Below are positions 7,336 to 16,356 of a DNA stretch of 64,000 nt, one piece after another. Position 1 is the stretch's first letter. Every line of letters begins with the position of its first letter. The translations under genes were made by a program, and so were the position numbers. The notes under the pieces are model-generated. The model saw only the letters and a list, made by a program, of their open reading frames with translations. It searched no databases and had not been told where the DNA came from. The DNA is from Chelatococcus caeni (GTDB taxonomy: Bacteria > Pseudomonadota > Alphaproteobacteria > Rhizobiales > Beijerinckiaceae), in NCBI RefSeq assembly GCF_014196925.1, contig NZ_JACIEN010000005.1, positions 310,001 to 374,000 on the forward strand, read 5' to 3'.

Positions 7336-9612
7336 TCAGAGCGCCGCCAGGGCTTCGGCCCGTGCTTCGCCGGCGAGCTGCTTCGGCATCTCGATGCGGA
7401 AGGCGGTGCCGACGCCCGGGCGGCTCTCCACGTCGATGCGGCCCTGCAGCTTGTTGGTGACGAGGTTGTAGACGATGTGGAGCCCGAGCCCGGTGCTGCC
7501 CCGGTGGCGGGCGGTGGTGAAGAAGGGATCGAAGATGCGCCCGAGATGCTGCGGCGCGATGCCCTTGCCGTCGTCGCGCACCGTGAGTCGCAACTGGTCG
7601 GGGGCCTCCTCCACGGCGATGGTGATGCGCCCGCTCTCGCCCTCGTCATAGGCGTGCAGGGCGGCGTTGATGACGAGATTGGTCAGCACCTGAGCGAGCG
7701 CCCCCGGATAGGTGGCGACCTGCAGCCGGGCCGGACAGTCGATGGCGACCGCGTGCCGTGTCTTGCGCAGCAGCGGCCCGAGGCTGCGGATCACGTCCTC
7801 GAGCCAGCCCTTCATCTCGAACCGGCGCGGCTCGTCGCTGACCTGGTCGACCGCGACCTGCTTGAAGCTGTGCACGAGGTCGCTCGCCCGGCCGAGATTG
7901 TCGAAGAGCAGGCGCGAGCCCTCCTTCATCCGGTCCAGGAAATGGGCAAGGCGCGAGCGCGCGAGCTGGTTGCCATCGAGCGCCCGCTCGAATTCCTGCG
8001 CCTCGTCGCCCAGCAGCGTGGCGGTGGTCAGCGCGATGCCGAGCGGGGTATTGATCTCGTGGGCGACGCCGGCGACGAGCTGGCCGAGGGAAGCGAGCTT
8101 CTCCGCCTGGATGAGGTCCGCCTGCGTCTGCCGCAGCTCGGCCAGCGTCTCGTCGGTCCGTTCCTTCGCATGGCGCAGGTCGCGCTCGCGCCGGCTGATC
8201 TCGGTGACGAAGACATTGGCTGCCCGCGCCATGTCGCCGAGCTCGTCGCGGCGGTCGGATTCGGCGATGCGGCCGGCGAGCGGGTCGGCGGCGAGCGCCA
8301 GCATGCTGCCCTGCAGCCGGCGGAGCGGCATGGTGATCGACCGGGCGGCCGCGAAGGCGGCCATCGAGCCGAACAGGAGGCCGATGGTGGCGCCGATGAC
8401 GAGCACGTGGCCGATGAAGGCGCCGAGCCAGTCGGCATCGCCCGTGAAGAGGTCGTTGAGCGAGCGCGCCTTGGCCACCATGGCCGACGCCGTCCGGTCC
8501 ATGTCGGCGATCATCGCGTTCTGCTTGCGGATGCCTTCGATGGTGGTGCCGAGCCGCTCGCGCCACTCGGTGATGGCATCGATCATGTCGGTCTGGATGA
8601 GGGGCGAGATCGGCAGGGCGGCGGCGATGTTGGCGAGCTCGCCGCTGCGCGCCAGCTTGCGCTCGGCGACGTCGGCATCGCGGCGGGTGAGCGCCTCGTG
8701 CGTTTCCTGGCCGAGCTTGAGCGTGGAGACGGCGACGTTCTGGGTGGCCTGCTCGGTCTCGTTGGCCTCGACGGAATAGGTGAGGAGCTGGGCCACCTCC
8801 TCCTGCAGGGCACGCTGGGCCGTCACCTCGATCTTGAGCAGGCGGTCGCACCAGGCGAGCAGGCGCTCGGCGACCGTGCCGGTCTCCGCAGGCCCCGCCG
8901 CAGCCGCCGCGCGGGCGAGGTTGCCGAGTTCGAGCGCCGCGCCGCCGCGCCCGGCGCCCAGCGCCTCGGCGAGGCCGCTCGCGGCATGGCGCATCTGCGC
9001 CACGGCGAAGCCATGGTCATGCCCGTCGGAATGCTGCAACGCCGTCTGCAGGCCCCACAGGGTGGCGCGCAGCTGATAGGCCCGGTCGACGATGTCGCGC
9101 AGGCGCCGCAGCTGCTGATCCTTCTCGGTCAGCGTCGTGATGATGTCGGCGTTGGAGGCGTGCTGCCGGGCGCGCGCCTCGTCGGCGAGGTTGACCAGCC
9201 TCGCGGCGCGCAGCGACATCTCGGCGATGAGCCGGTCGTTCACCGTCGTCACGGCGATATATTCGTCCATGCGGGCGACATAGCGGGCGAGTGTGTCCTG
9301 CAGGCTCGCCACCTCGCGCCGCTGCGCCTGGGTGCGTGCGAGCGGGCCGAGCGAGGCGAGCTGCACCTGTGCGCTCGCCGCCTGCTCGCGGAAGCGCTCC
9401 GTGTGCGGGTCGCGCTCGGCCGGATTGGCGCTCACGTAATCGTCGCGGATGGTCATGGCGACCAGGAGATCGCGATAGATGGCGCCCGCGAGGACCGCAC
9501 CGCTGCGGGCGCGTTCGGCCTCGCTCAGCAGCAGCCAGGCGGCCACGGCGATGCCGGCGGCAATCGCGATGGGAATGCCGCCGACGAGCATGATCTTGTC
9601 CCTGATCCGCAT
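7336..9612 (-). CDS. Membrane sensor histidine kinase with large periplasmic helical domain
   Basis: 758-residue kinase from the ATG at 9612 behind GGAGGGGTC. A first membrane helix (about 9-27) is followed by a long extracytoplasmic, heptad-rich helical domain to about residue 395, then a second helix, a HAMP domain, a coiled coil and the catalytic core. The phospho-acceptor is His518 in AHEINTP, typical of HPK4-type kinases. The ATPase N-box LTNLVINAALHAY and G-box DDGKGI and GLGLHIVYNL follow. The sensor domain resembles TorS-like four-helix sensors that contact a periplasmic binding protein, and a binding-protein gene follows 13 bp downstream. The cognate regulator is probably the OmpR-type gene 135 bp upstream. 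Confidence 0.9.
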   Translation of the reverse strand: MRIRDKIMLVGGIPIAIAAGIAVAAWLLLSEAERARSGAVLAGAIYRDLLVAMTIRDDYVSANPAERDPHTERFREQAASAQVQLASLGPLARTQAQRREVASLQDTLARYVARMDEYIAVTTVNDRLIAEMSLRAARLVNLADEARARQHASNADIITTLTEKDQQLRRLRDIVDRAYQLRATLWGLQTALQHSDGHDHGFAVAQMRHAASGLAEALGAGRGGAALELGNLARAAAAAGPAETGTVAERLLAWCDRLLKIEVTAQRALQEEVAQLLTYSVEANETEQATQNVAVSTLKLGQETHEALTRRDADVAERKLARSGELANIAAALPISPLIQTDMIDAITEWRERLGTTIEGIRKQNAMIADMDRTASAMVAKARSLNDLFTGDADWLGAFIGHVLVIGATIGLLFGSMAAFAAARSITMPLRRLQGSMLALAADPLAGRIAESDRRDELGDMARAANVFVTEISRRERDLRHAKERTDETLAELRQTQADLIQAEKLASLGQLVAGVAHEINTPLGIALTTATLLGDEAQEFERALDGNQLARSRLAHFLDRMKEGSRLLFDNLGRASDLVHSFKQVAVDQVSDEPRRFEMKGWLEDVIRSLGPLLRKTRHAVAIDCPARLQVATYPGALAQVLTNLVINAALHAYDEGESGRITIAVEEAPDQLRLTVRDDGKGIAPQHLGRIFDPFFTTARHRGSTGLGLHIVYNLVTNKLQGRIDVESRPGVGTAFRIEMPKQLAGEARAEALAAL

Positions 9613-9747
9613 GACCCCTCCGACGGACTGGCGGGCATCCTGCCCGCCCGCCGTTGCGGGGCTTTTGCGTCGCCGGCCGCGGTTGCGCCGTTTCTTTTCA
9701 GGCGTGACATGATGTTTCGTCCCGGGGCCGGGCACGAAACGAGAAGG

Positions 9748-10461
9748 CTATTCGCCGTCCGGCTCGAAGGCGTAGCCGAGACCGCGCACGGTGCGGATGA
9801 AGCGCGGGTTGCCCGGGTCGGGCTCGATCTTGCGGCGGATGCGGGTGATGCGCACGTCGATGGCGCGGTCGAACGCCTCGGCGTCGCGCGCATCGGCGAC
9901 ATCGAGCAGATATTCGCGCGACAAGACGCGGCGCGGATGATCGGCGAAGGCCTTGAGCAGCAGGAATTCAGACTTGGTCAGCGGCTGCGTCTGCCCATCC
10001 TCGTCGCGCAGGCGGTGCGTGTCGATGTCGAGCCACTTGGTGCCGAAGCGGACGCTGCGTCCGGCCGCAGGCTGGGAGGGGGCGACGCGCGTGCTGCGGC
10101 GCAGGACCGAGCGGATGCGCGCGACGAGCTCGCGCAGCTCGCAGGGCTTGGCGAGATAGTCGTCGGCGCCGAGCTCGAGCCCGACGATCCGGTCGATGGC
10201 GCTCGCGGTGGCGGTGAGCATGATGACCGGCACGTCGCTCGCCGCCTTGAGCTGGCGCACCACCGACAGCCCGTCCTCGCCCGGCATGTTGAGGTCGAGC
10301 ACCACGAGGTCCGGCTGCTGCCTGGCCATGAAATGGCGCAGGCTGGTGGCGCCGTCGCACAGGGTCACGGCAAAGCCGTGCAGGCGCAGGTAGTCGCCCA
10401 CCATCTCACGGGTGGCCGGCTCGTCGTCGACCACCGCGATGTGCGGCCCCGTGTTCGTCAT
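9748..10461 (-). CDS. OmpR-family response regulator
   Basis: 237 residues: an N-terminal receiver with acidic pocket DDE and phospho-acceptor Asp56 (VVLDLNMPGEDG), conserved Thr (MLTATAS) and Lys (YLAKPCE), then a winged-helix DNA-binding domain (SEFLLLKAFADHPRRVLSREYLL ... RTVRGLGYAF). The start overlaps the stop of the upstream receiver-kinase by ATGA, so the two are translationally coupled. Likely output of the phosphorelay with the kinases on either side; targets may include the binding-protein gene at the end of the operon. Confidence 0.95.
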   Translation of the reverse strand: MTNTGPHIAVVDDEPATREMVGDYLRLHGFAVTLCDGATSLRHFMARQQPDLVVLDLNMPGEDGLSVVRQLKAASDVPVIMLTATASAIDRIVGLELGADDYLAKPCELRELVARIRSVLRRSTRVAPSQPAAGRSVRFGTKWLDIDTHRLRDEDGQTQPLTKSEFLLLKAFADHPRRVLSREYLLDVADARDAEAFDRAIDVRITRIRRKIEPDPGNPRFIRTVRGLGYAFEPDGE

Positions 10462-11780
10462 GGCGCGTCGTCACCGTCGTCGAGGGGCAGAAGGAGGCTG
10501 AAGGTGGCGCCACGGTCCGGGCCATGGCTGCGGGCGGTCACCGTGCCGCCGTGCAGCTCGGCGATGCGGCGGGTGATGAAGAGGCCGAGGCCCGTCGCGC
10601 TCTCGCCGCCCGTCGGCTGGGCCGAGAGGCGCTGGAAGCGGCCGAAGAGGCGCAACTCGTCCTCGGCCGACAGGCCCGGCCCCTCGTCGCGCACGTGGCA
10701 GACGGCGCGGCCGGGCTCGCGCACGAGCGACAGCGTGATGTTCGTGCCCCCGGGGCTGTACTTGACGGCATTGGAGACGAGGTTGTCGAGCGCCTCGCGC
10801 AGGCGGTCGGCATCGCCCGTGAACATGAGGCGCTCCGGCGCTTCCACGGTGAGCCGCTGGCCCTTGCGCTCGGCGAGGACGCGGTTGCTGGTGGCGACGT
10901 CGGCAACGAGTGCGGCAAGGTCGGCCGGGCCACGGCGCAGCGTGATGTCGAGGGCATCGCCCATGGCGTCGGCGATGAGCGCGTCGATCATGCGGCCCAT
11001 GTGGCGGGCGGAGCTGCGCACGTGCTCCACCTGCGCGCGGATGGCCTCGCGCGGCGGCGGCTCCTGGCGTACGAGGTCGTCGAGGATCTCCATCCGCCCG
11101 AGGATGATGCCGAGCGGGTTCTTGAGGTCGTGCGCGATGGTGCCGAGCATCTCGGACTTCAGGCGGTTGGCCCGGGCGAGCTCGGCGCCGCGGGCGGCAA
11201 GGCGTTCGTTGGCCTCGCGCAGGCTGGCGGTACGCTCGGCGACACGCTGCTCGAGCAGGGCGTTCCCTTCTGCGAGCTGGCGGTGCGCCACCTCGAGGCG
11301 CTCCAGCTGGGCGTAGCTGCGCAGGGCGGCCGTCAGCGTGGTGAAGAGCCGGTCGGCGGTGAGCTCGGTCTTCGCCTTGTAGTCGTTGATGTCGTGGTCG
11401 ATGACGATGCGGCGCTCCGGCGCCTGGCCGGGCTGGCCGGTGCGCAGGATGATGCGCACGGTCTCGTTGCCGAGGTCGCGGCGGATGAAATCGACGAGGC
11501 CCAGGCCCGCGTCGTCGCTCTCCATGACGACGTCGAGCAGGATCACCGCGATATCCGGCCGCTCGGCGACGAGCCGGCGGCCGTCGGCGGCCGAGCCGGC
11601 AGTGAGGATCTCGAGGCCGCGCCCGTCGAGCCGGTAATCCCGCAGGGCAAAGCGCGTCGCCTCGTGCACGGCCCAGTCGTCGTCGATGACGGCAACCGTC
11701 CATGGTCGCGCCCCGCCGGCCTCTTCATCCTGAGGCATATCATCGGTGAGGTAGAAAAGATCGCTCTCGTCCACCAGCAC
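10458..11780 (-). CDS. Cytosolic receiver-histidine kinase (reversed hybrid kinase)
   Basis: About 440 residues, no membrane segment. An N-terminal receiver (VAVIDDDWAVHE, phospho-acceptor in VILLDVVMESDD) precedes a linker resembling the DUF3369-associated region (ILRTGQPGQAPERRIVIDHDINDYKAKTE), a coiled coil and a kinase core with HDLKNPLGI as phospho-acceptor box, an N-box DNLVSNAVKYSPGG and G-box DEGPGLS. Having the receiver first suggests that phosphorylation regulates kinase activity. The start is uncertain: GTG 11780 (behind GGGAG) or GTG 11774 fit the family's N-terminus; ATGs at 11831 and 11738 are alternatives. The gene is first in an operon, overlapping the regulator gene by ATGA. 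Confidence 0.87.
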   Translation of the reverse strand: MLVDESDLFYLTDDMPQDEEAGGARPWTVAVIDDDWAVHEATRFALRDYRLDGRGLEILTAGSAADGRRLVAERPDIAVILLDVVMESDDAGLGLVDFIRRDLGNETVRIILRTGQPGQAPERRIVIDHDINDYKAKTELTADRLFTTLTAALRSYAQLERLEVAHRQLAEGNALLEQRVAERTASLREANERLAARGAELARANRLKSEMLGTIAHDLKNPLGIILGRMEILDDLVRQEPPPREAIRAQVEHVRSSARHMGRMIDALIADAMGDALDITLRRGPADLAALVADVATSNRVLAERKGQRLTVEAPERLMFTGDADRLREALDNLVSNAVKYSPGGTNITLSLVREPGRAVCHVRDEGPGLSAEDELRLFGRFQRLSAQPTGGESATGLGLFITRRIAELHGGTVTARSHGPDRGATFSLLLPLDDGDDAP

Positions 11781-12134
11781 GCCTCGCTCCCGCCCGGCGG
11801 TAAGACTAGCACGATCATGCGCCTGCAACATCCGCAGCCCTGCCGAAATGCATGGCAGACGCGTGGCGGACACCCGCGCGGCAGCAACCGCCGGAGCGGA
11901 CGGCAGGTGGCGATCTCCTTGTTTTCAGGAGCGTTATGCCGGTGCGGCGACACGCGGCCTGGCCGGACAATAATCGCCAATTTTCATAAAATTTTATTGA
12001 GATGAACTCTTCGACAAGCCAGACCGGGGCTGCAGAAATAGCCAGCTCTCCAGCTCCCGGCGGTTTCTGCGACCGGTGAACAATGGGTAGGACACGCGTC
12101 CCCCCATCGTTTGCGTCATAAGCTACGCCGCCGC
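11781..12134. other. Intergenic region between receiver-kinase and fmdB
   Basis: About 350 bp without a convincing gene. It holds an AT-rich island at about 11969-12005, conspicuous in this GC-rich DNA, which is a plausible promoter zone for the minus-strand kinase operon. The side next to 12135 is the 3' trailer of the urt-fmd operon. No strong terminator hairpin was found. Confidence 0.4.
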
Positions 12135-12464
12135 TCAGTGGCTGATCATCCACGGTCGCGCCGTCGGGAAGCTCTTGGCGCCGCCCTTTGTCGTGACACT
12201 GCGTCGTCGCAGGCCGCCGGAGCAGCAGCTGCAGCCGGCGCCGTGGCCGGCTGCGCTGCGGCGCGGTTCGTGCCGGCTGCGCTCGTTCGTGGCGATGGCC
12301 GCGCGCCGCTGTGGATCCATCCCCGCCACGGTCGGCGCTGTGACGAAGGCGCGCGGCGCCTCGCCGCCGCAGGCCGGGCAGGCGCACGGCTCGCGCCAGG
12401 CGTCCATGGGGCGGAAGGCGGTGAAGACGCCGCAATCCACACATTCATAGTCGTAGACCGGCAT
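12135..12464 (-). CDS. fmdB: FmdB-like zinc-ribbon protein
   Basis: 109-residue protein with an N-terminal FmdB-type zinc ribbon: MPVYDYECVDCGVF, then CACPACGGEA. The two Cys pairs should bind zinc. The C-terminal half is less conserved but has another Cys cluster (CSCCSGG). FmdB was first described as a putative regulator beside formamidase in Methylophilus, and here too it directly follows fmdA (7 bp gap, same strand). Its exact role, regulatory or in enzyme maturation, is unsettled. Confidence 0.87.
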   Translation of the reverse strand: MPVYDYECVDCGVFTAFRPMDAWREPCACPACGGEAPRAFVTAPTVAGMDPQRRAAIATNERSRHEPRRSAAGHGAGCSCCSGGLRRRSVTTKGGAKSFPTARPWMISH

Positions 12465-12471
12465 GGGCGCC

Positions 12472-13701
12472 TCACAGGTCCGGCGCGAGCGGCACGTCGA
12501 TGTCGCCCGTGATCATCTTCTGCGGGCCGGCATTGCCGGGGTTGATGTCGAAGTCGAAGATCTCGGTCGGCAGCCACAATGTGGCGCAGGCGTTGGGGAT
12601 GTCGACGACGCCCGAGATGTGGCCCTGCACCGGCGCGGTGCCGAGGATGGCGTAGGCCTGGGCGGGCGTGTAGCCGAACTTGGTCAGGTAGTTGATGGCG
12701 TTGAGGCACGCCTGCCGGTAGGCGACGTGCACGTCGAGATAGTGCTGGCCGCCCCATTCATCGACCGAGATGCCCTCGAAGATGAGGTAGTCGCGGTAGT
12801 TGGGCGTGATCGGGCTCGGCTTGAAGATGGGATTCCGGATGCCGTATTTGGCGACGCCGTCCTTGATGATGTCGACCTTGAGGTGCAGCCAGCCGGCCAT
12901 CTCGATGGCGCCGCAGAAGGTGATCTCGCCGTCGCCCTGGCTGAAGTGCAGGTCGCCCATGGAGAGGCCGGCCCCCGGCACATAGACGGGGAAGTAGATC
13001 TTCGAGCCGCGCGACAGGTCCTTGATGTCGCAATTGCCGCCGTGCTCGCGCGGCGGCACCGTGCGCGCGCCGGTGGCGGCGGCTGTGGCCTTCGCCTCGC
13101 CCGCGAGGCGGCCCATGTGGGCGGTGGCGGCGAACGGCGGGTTGGCGAGCGGCGGCACCCGTGTCGGGTTGGTGGCGATGAAGTCGACCTCGCGCCGGTT
13201 CCAAGTCTCCAGCAGCTTATGGTCGGGCAGGCAGCCGATGAGGCCGGGATGGATGAGGCCGGCGAAGCTCACGCCGGGCACGTGCCGGGAGCGCGTGAAC
13301 ATGCCCTCGATGTCCCAGATCGACTTCTGCGCCTGCGGGAAATGATCGGTCAGGAAGCCGCCGCCGTTCTTCTTGGAGAAGAAGCCGTTGAAGCCCCACA
13401 GGCTCTCCGGCTTGGCGCCGACGTCGAGGAGGTCGACGACGAGGAGGTCGCCGGGCTCGGCACCTTCAACGCCGATGGGGCCGGAGAGGAAGTGCACGAT
13501 GGAGAGGTCGATGTCGCGCACGTCTTCGGCGGAATCGTTGTTCTTGATGAAGCCGCCGGTCCAGTCGTAGGTCTCGATGACGAAATCCTCGCCCGGCTTC
13601 ACCCACGCCACCATCGGAATGTCCGGATGCCAGCGGTTGTGGACCATGTCGTTCTCGTAGGGCGACTGGGTGAGGTCTACCTTGATGATGGTTTCGGGCA
13701 T
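12472..13701 (-). CDS. fmdA: Formamidase
   Basis: 409-residue cytoplasmic amidase of the FmdA/AmdA acetamidase-formamidase family, hydrolysing formamide to formate and ammonia. The start MPETIIKVDLTQSP sits behind GGAGGAG. Family hallmarks include HNRWHPDIP, FVIETYDWTGGFIKN, DIDLSIVHFLSGPIGVEGAEPGDLL and HPGLIGCLP; length matches known formamidases. It is the penultimate gene of a minus-strand cluster urtABCDE-fmdA-fmdB, so formamide or related amides probably enter through the Urt importer. The product serves nitrogen supply. Confidence 0.95.
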   Translation of the reverse strand: MPETIIKVDLTQSPYENDMVHNRWHPDIPMVAWVKPGEDFVIETYDWTGGFIKNNDSAEDVRDIDLSIVHFLSGPIGVEGAEPGDLLVVDLLDVGAKPESLWGFNGFFSKKNGGGFLTDHFPQAQKSIWDIEGMFTRSRHVPGVSFAGLIHPGLIGCLPDHKLLETWNRREVDFIATNPTRVPPLANPPFAATAHMGRLAGEAKATAAATGARTVPPREHGGNCDIKDLSRGSKIYFPVYVPGAGLSMGDLHFSQGDGEITFCGAIEMAGWLHLKVDIIKDGVAKYGIRNPIFKPSPITPNYRDYLIFEGISVDEWGGQHYLDVHVAYRQACLNAINYLTKFGYTPAQAYAILGTAPVQGHISGVVDIPNACATLWLPTEIFDFDINPGNAGPQKMITGDIDVPLAPDL

Positions 13702-13737
13702 GTTCGCTCCTCCGGGGAAAGTTCTGCGGGGGTTTCG

Positions 13738-14427
13738 TCAGACCGACAGGAAGCTCGCGATCTTCGCCTCGTCGACGGCGGCGCGGGCGTCCTCGTGCAC
13801 GATCTCGCCGTTCTCGATGACGAGGACGCGGTCGGCGATGTCGAGGGCGAAGCTCAGCACCTGTTCCGAGACGAAGATGGAGAGGCCGCGCTCGTCGCGG
13901 ATGCGCTTCAGGGCCCGGCCCATGTCGCGGATGATCGAGGGCTGGATGCCCTCCGTCGGCTCGTCGAGCAGCAGCACCTTGGGATCGGTGGCGAGCGCGC
14001 GGGCGATGGCGAGCTGCTGCTGCTGCCCGCCCGAGAGATTGCCGCCGCGCCGCTGCTTCATGTCGAGGAGGACGGGGAAGAGTTCATAGATGTCTTCCGG
14101 CACGCGCCGCCGGCCCGAGACGGCGAGCCCCGTCTCGATGTTCTCCTCCACCGTCATGGTCGAGAAGATCATGCGCCCCTGCGGCACATAGGCGATGCCG
14201 CGCGCCACCCGCTCATAGCTTTCGAGCCCGGTGACCTCGGCCTCGCCCACGCTGATGCGGCCGCTCCTTGCCGGCACGATGCCCATCAGCGCCTTCATCA
14301 GCGTCGTCTTGCCCATGCCGTTGCGGCCGAGGATGGCGACGATCTCGTTCGGCCTCACGGAGAAGCCGAGGCCGTGCAGCACCTCGCTCTCCCCGTAGGC
14401 GACGCGCAGTGCGGATACGTCGAGCAT
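13738..14427 (-). CDS. urtE: Urea ABC transporter ATP-binding protein UrtE
   Basis: 229-residue LivF-type ATPase. Walker A is GRNGMGKTTL, the signature LSGGQQQQLAIARALA, Walker B VLLLDEPTEGIQPS. The DEPTEGIQPSII form is characteristic of UrtE. Its partner ATPase UrtD is encoded 10 bp upstream, and together they power UrtB/UrtC. fmdA follows after 36 bp, which links this transporter physically with formamide use. Confidence 0.93.
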   Translation of the reverse strand: MLDVSALRVAYGESEVLHGLGFSVRPNEIVAILGRNGMGKTTLMKALMGIVPARSGRISVGEAEVTGLESYERVARGIAYVPQGRMIFSTMTVEENIETGLAVSGRRRVPEDIYELFPVLLDMKQRRGGNLSGGQQQQLAIARALATDPKVLLLDEPTEGIQPSIIRDMGRALKRIRDERGLSIFVSEQVLSFALDIADRVLVIENGEIVHEDARAAVDEAKIASFLSV

Positions 14428-14437
14428 CGGCGCCTCC

Positions 14438-15202
14438 TCAATGTCCGAGATAGACTTCGACGACCTTGGGGTCGTTCTTGACGCGCTCCATGCTGCCTTC
14501 GGACAGCACCTTGCCCTGGTGCAGCACGGTGACCCGGTGGGCGATGTCCTCGACGAACTTCATGTCGTGCTCGATGACGATGACCGAGCGGCCGACGATG
14601 ATCTTGTGCAGGAGCTCGGCCGTCTTGCGCCGCTCGGCGACGCTCATGCCCGCCACCGGCTCGTCGAGCATGAGGAGCTCGGGATCCTGGATCAGCAGCA
14701 TGCCGATCTCGAGCCACTGCTTCTGGCCGTGGCTGAGAAAGGCGGCCCGCTCGGCGAGGTGGTCCTTAAGGAAGATCATCTCGGCGATCTCCTCGATGCG
14801 CTCGCTGACGGCGGCATCGCGCCGGAAGGCGAGGGCGCCGAAGACGGAGCGGCCGCGCGGAAAGGAGATTTCGAGGTTCTCGAAGACCGTCAGGTCCTCG
14901 TAGATTGATGGAGTCTGGAACTTGCGGCCGACGCCGGCCTCCACGATGCGGTTCTCGCTGAGCCGCGTCAACTCGATGTCCCTGAAGCGGATCGAGCCGG
15001 CGGTCGCCTTCGTGCGGCCGCAGATGAGGTCGAGCACCGTCGTCTTGCCGGCGCCGTTCGGGCCGATGATGACGCGGATCTCGTTTTTGTCGACGTAGAA
15101 CGACAGGTCGTTCACCGCCTTGAAGCCGTCGAAGGAGACGGTGAGACCCTCGACCGAGAGCAGGAAATCGGGTGCCGCGGCATCGCGGGCGATGGTGTGC
15201 AT
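14438..15202 (-). CDS. urtD: Urea ABC transporter ATP-binding protein UrtD
   Basis: 254-residue LivG-type ATPase starting MHTIARDAAA at 15202, behind GGAGGG. A second possible ATG at 15220 overlaps the urtC stop by ATGA but lacks a Shine-Dalgarno sequence. Walker [22 protein letters not shown], signature-region LSHGQKQWLEIGMLL and Walker B LLMLDEPVAGMS match UrtD, whose signature uses HGQKQ rather than GGQQQ. Works as a heterodimer with UrtE on the cytoplasmic face of UrtBC. Confidence 0.93.
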   Translation of the reverse strand: MHTIARDAAAPDFLLSVEGLTVSFDGFKAVNDLSFYVDKNEIRVIIGPNGAGKTTVLDLICGRTKATAGSIRFRDIELTRLSENRIVEAGVGRKFQTPSIYEDLTVFENLEISFPRGRSVFGALAFRRDAAVSERIEEIAEMIFLKDHLAERAAFLSHGQKQWLEIGMLLIQDPELLMLDEPVAGMSVAERRKTAELLHKIIVGRSVIVIEHDMKFVEDIAHRVTVLHQGKVLSEGSMERVKNDPKVVEVYLGH

Positions 15203-15216
15203 GGGGGTGTCCCTCC

Positions 15217-16347
15217 TCATTCGGCCGGCGCGCCGGCCGGCACCGTGCCCCCGAGCGCGGGGCGGGCACGGCGCAGCAGGCGGGACAGCCTCGGCGCAAT
15301 GGTGTCCGCGTAGATGCCGGCGAGGCCGTTCGGGAAGGCGAGCACGACGGCGATGAAGAGGCCGCCGAGGCCGAGCAGCCACAGTTCCGGGAAGCTCTCG
15401 GAAAAGCTCGTCTTAGCCCAGTTGACGAGGAGCGTGCCGTAGACCGCGCCGAGGATGGAGAGGCGCCCGCCGACGGCCGTGTAGATGACCATCTCGATGG
15501 AGGGCACGATGCCGACGAAGGACGGCGACATGAAGCCGACCTGCAGCGTGAACATCGCCCCGCCGATCGCCGACAGGGCGGCCGCCAGGCAGAAGACGAA
15601 GGTCTTGAAATTGGCGACGTTGTAGCCGGAGAAGCGCACCCGGTCCTCCTTGTCGCGCATGGCGACGAGGATGCGGCCGAGCTTCGACTGGCGCACGAAA
15701 TAGGCGGCGGCGACGGCGGCGAGGAGGAGGCCGGCATTGACGAAATAGAGGACGTATTTCGCCTCGTCCGTGCGGATGTCCCAGCCCTTCAGCGTGCGCA
15801 GGTCCGTGATGCCGTTGATGCCGCCGGTGTAGCCCTGCTGGCCGACGATGAGGATGGTCAGGATCGCGGCGATCGCCTGGGTGATGATGGCGAAATAGAC
15901 GCCGCCGACGCGCCGCTTGAACATCGCCGTGCCGATGAGGAAGGCGAAGGCCGTCGGCACCAGGACGACCGCGACGAGCGACAGCGTCAGGCTGTGGAAC
16001 GGCTGCCAGAACCAGGGCAGCTCGGTGAGCTGGTTCCAGTCCATGAAGTCGGGGATGCCCGGCGTCGACTGGATCTTCGTCGCTTCCGGGCTCGATGCCT
16101 CGAGCTTCAGGAACATGGCCATCGCGTAGCCGCCGAGGCCGAAGAACATCCCCTGGCCGAGGCTGAGGATGCCGCCGTGGCCCCAGCACAGCACGAGGCC
16201 GATGGCGACGAAGGCGTAGGTGAGATACTTGCCGGCGAGATTGAGCCGGAAGATGTCGAGCCCGAGCGGCAGGACGATGAGGATGAGGGCCGCGAGGATC
16301 GCGATGCCGACGGCCTCGGAGGTCTTGAGAAAGCCGATGCGCTCCAT
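15217..16347 (-). CDS. urtC: Urea ABC transporter permease UrtC
   Basis: 376-residue LivM-type inner-membrane permease with about nine to ten hydrophobic segments. Diagnostic stretches are CWGHGGILSLGQGMFFGLGGYAMAM, an insert with GIPDFMDWNQLTELPWFWQPF typical of UrtC, and the cytoplasmic loop VAMRDKEDRVRFSGYNV that contacts the ATPases. It starts 9 bp after urtB. Confidence 0.93.
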   Translation of the reverse strand: MERIGFLKTSEAVGIAILAALILIVLPLGLDIFRLNLAGKYLTYAFVAIGLVLCWGHGGILSLGQGMFFGLGGYAMAMFLKLEASSPEATKIQSTPGIPDFMDWNQLTELPWFWQPFHSLTLSLVAVVLVPTAFAFLIGTAMFKRRVGGVYFAIITQAIAAILTILIVGQQGYTGGINGITDLRTLKGWDIRTDEAKYVLYFVNAGLLLAAVAAAYFVRQSKLGRILVAMRDKEDRVRFSGYNVANFKTFVFCLAAALSAIGGAMFTLQVGFMSPSFVGIVPSIEMVIYTAVGGRLSILGAVYGTLLVNWAKTSFSESFPELWLLGLGGLFIAVVLAFPNGLAGIYADTIAPRLSRLLRRARPALGGTVPAGAPAE

Positions 16348-16356
16348 CGCGTCACC

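Noticed and set aside
7078-11316. Very long open frame (over 1400 codons) on the plus strand
   Set aside because: It is the antisense shadow of two kinases, the OmpR regulator and the start of the binding protein on the minus strand; its translation is a low-complexity Arg/Gly/Asp/Leu mix with no domain, as expected in GC-rich DNA.
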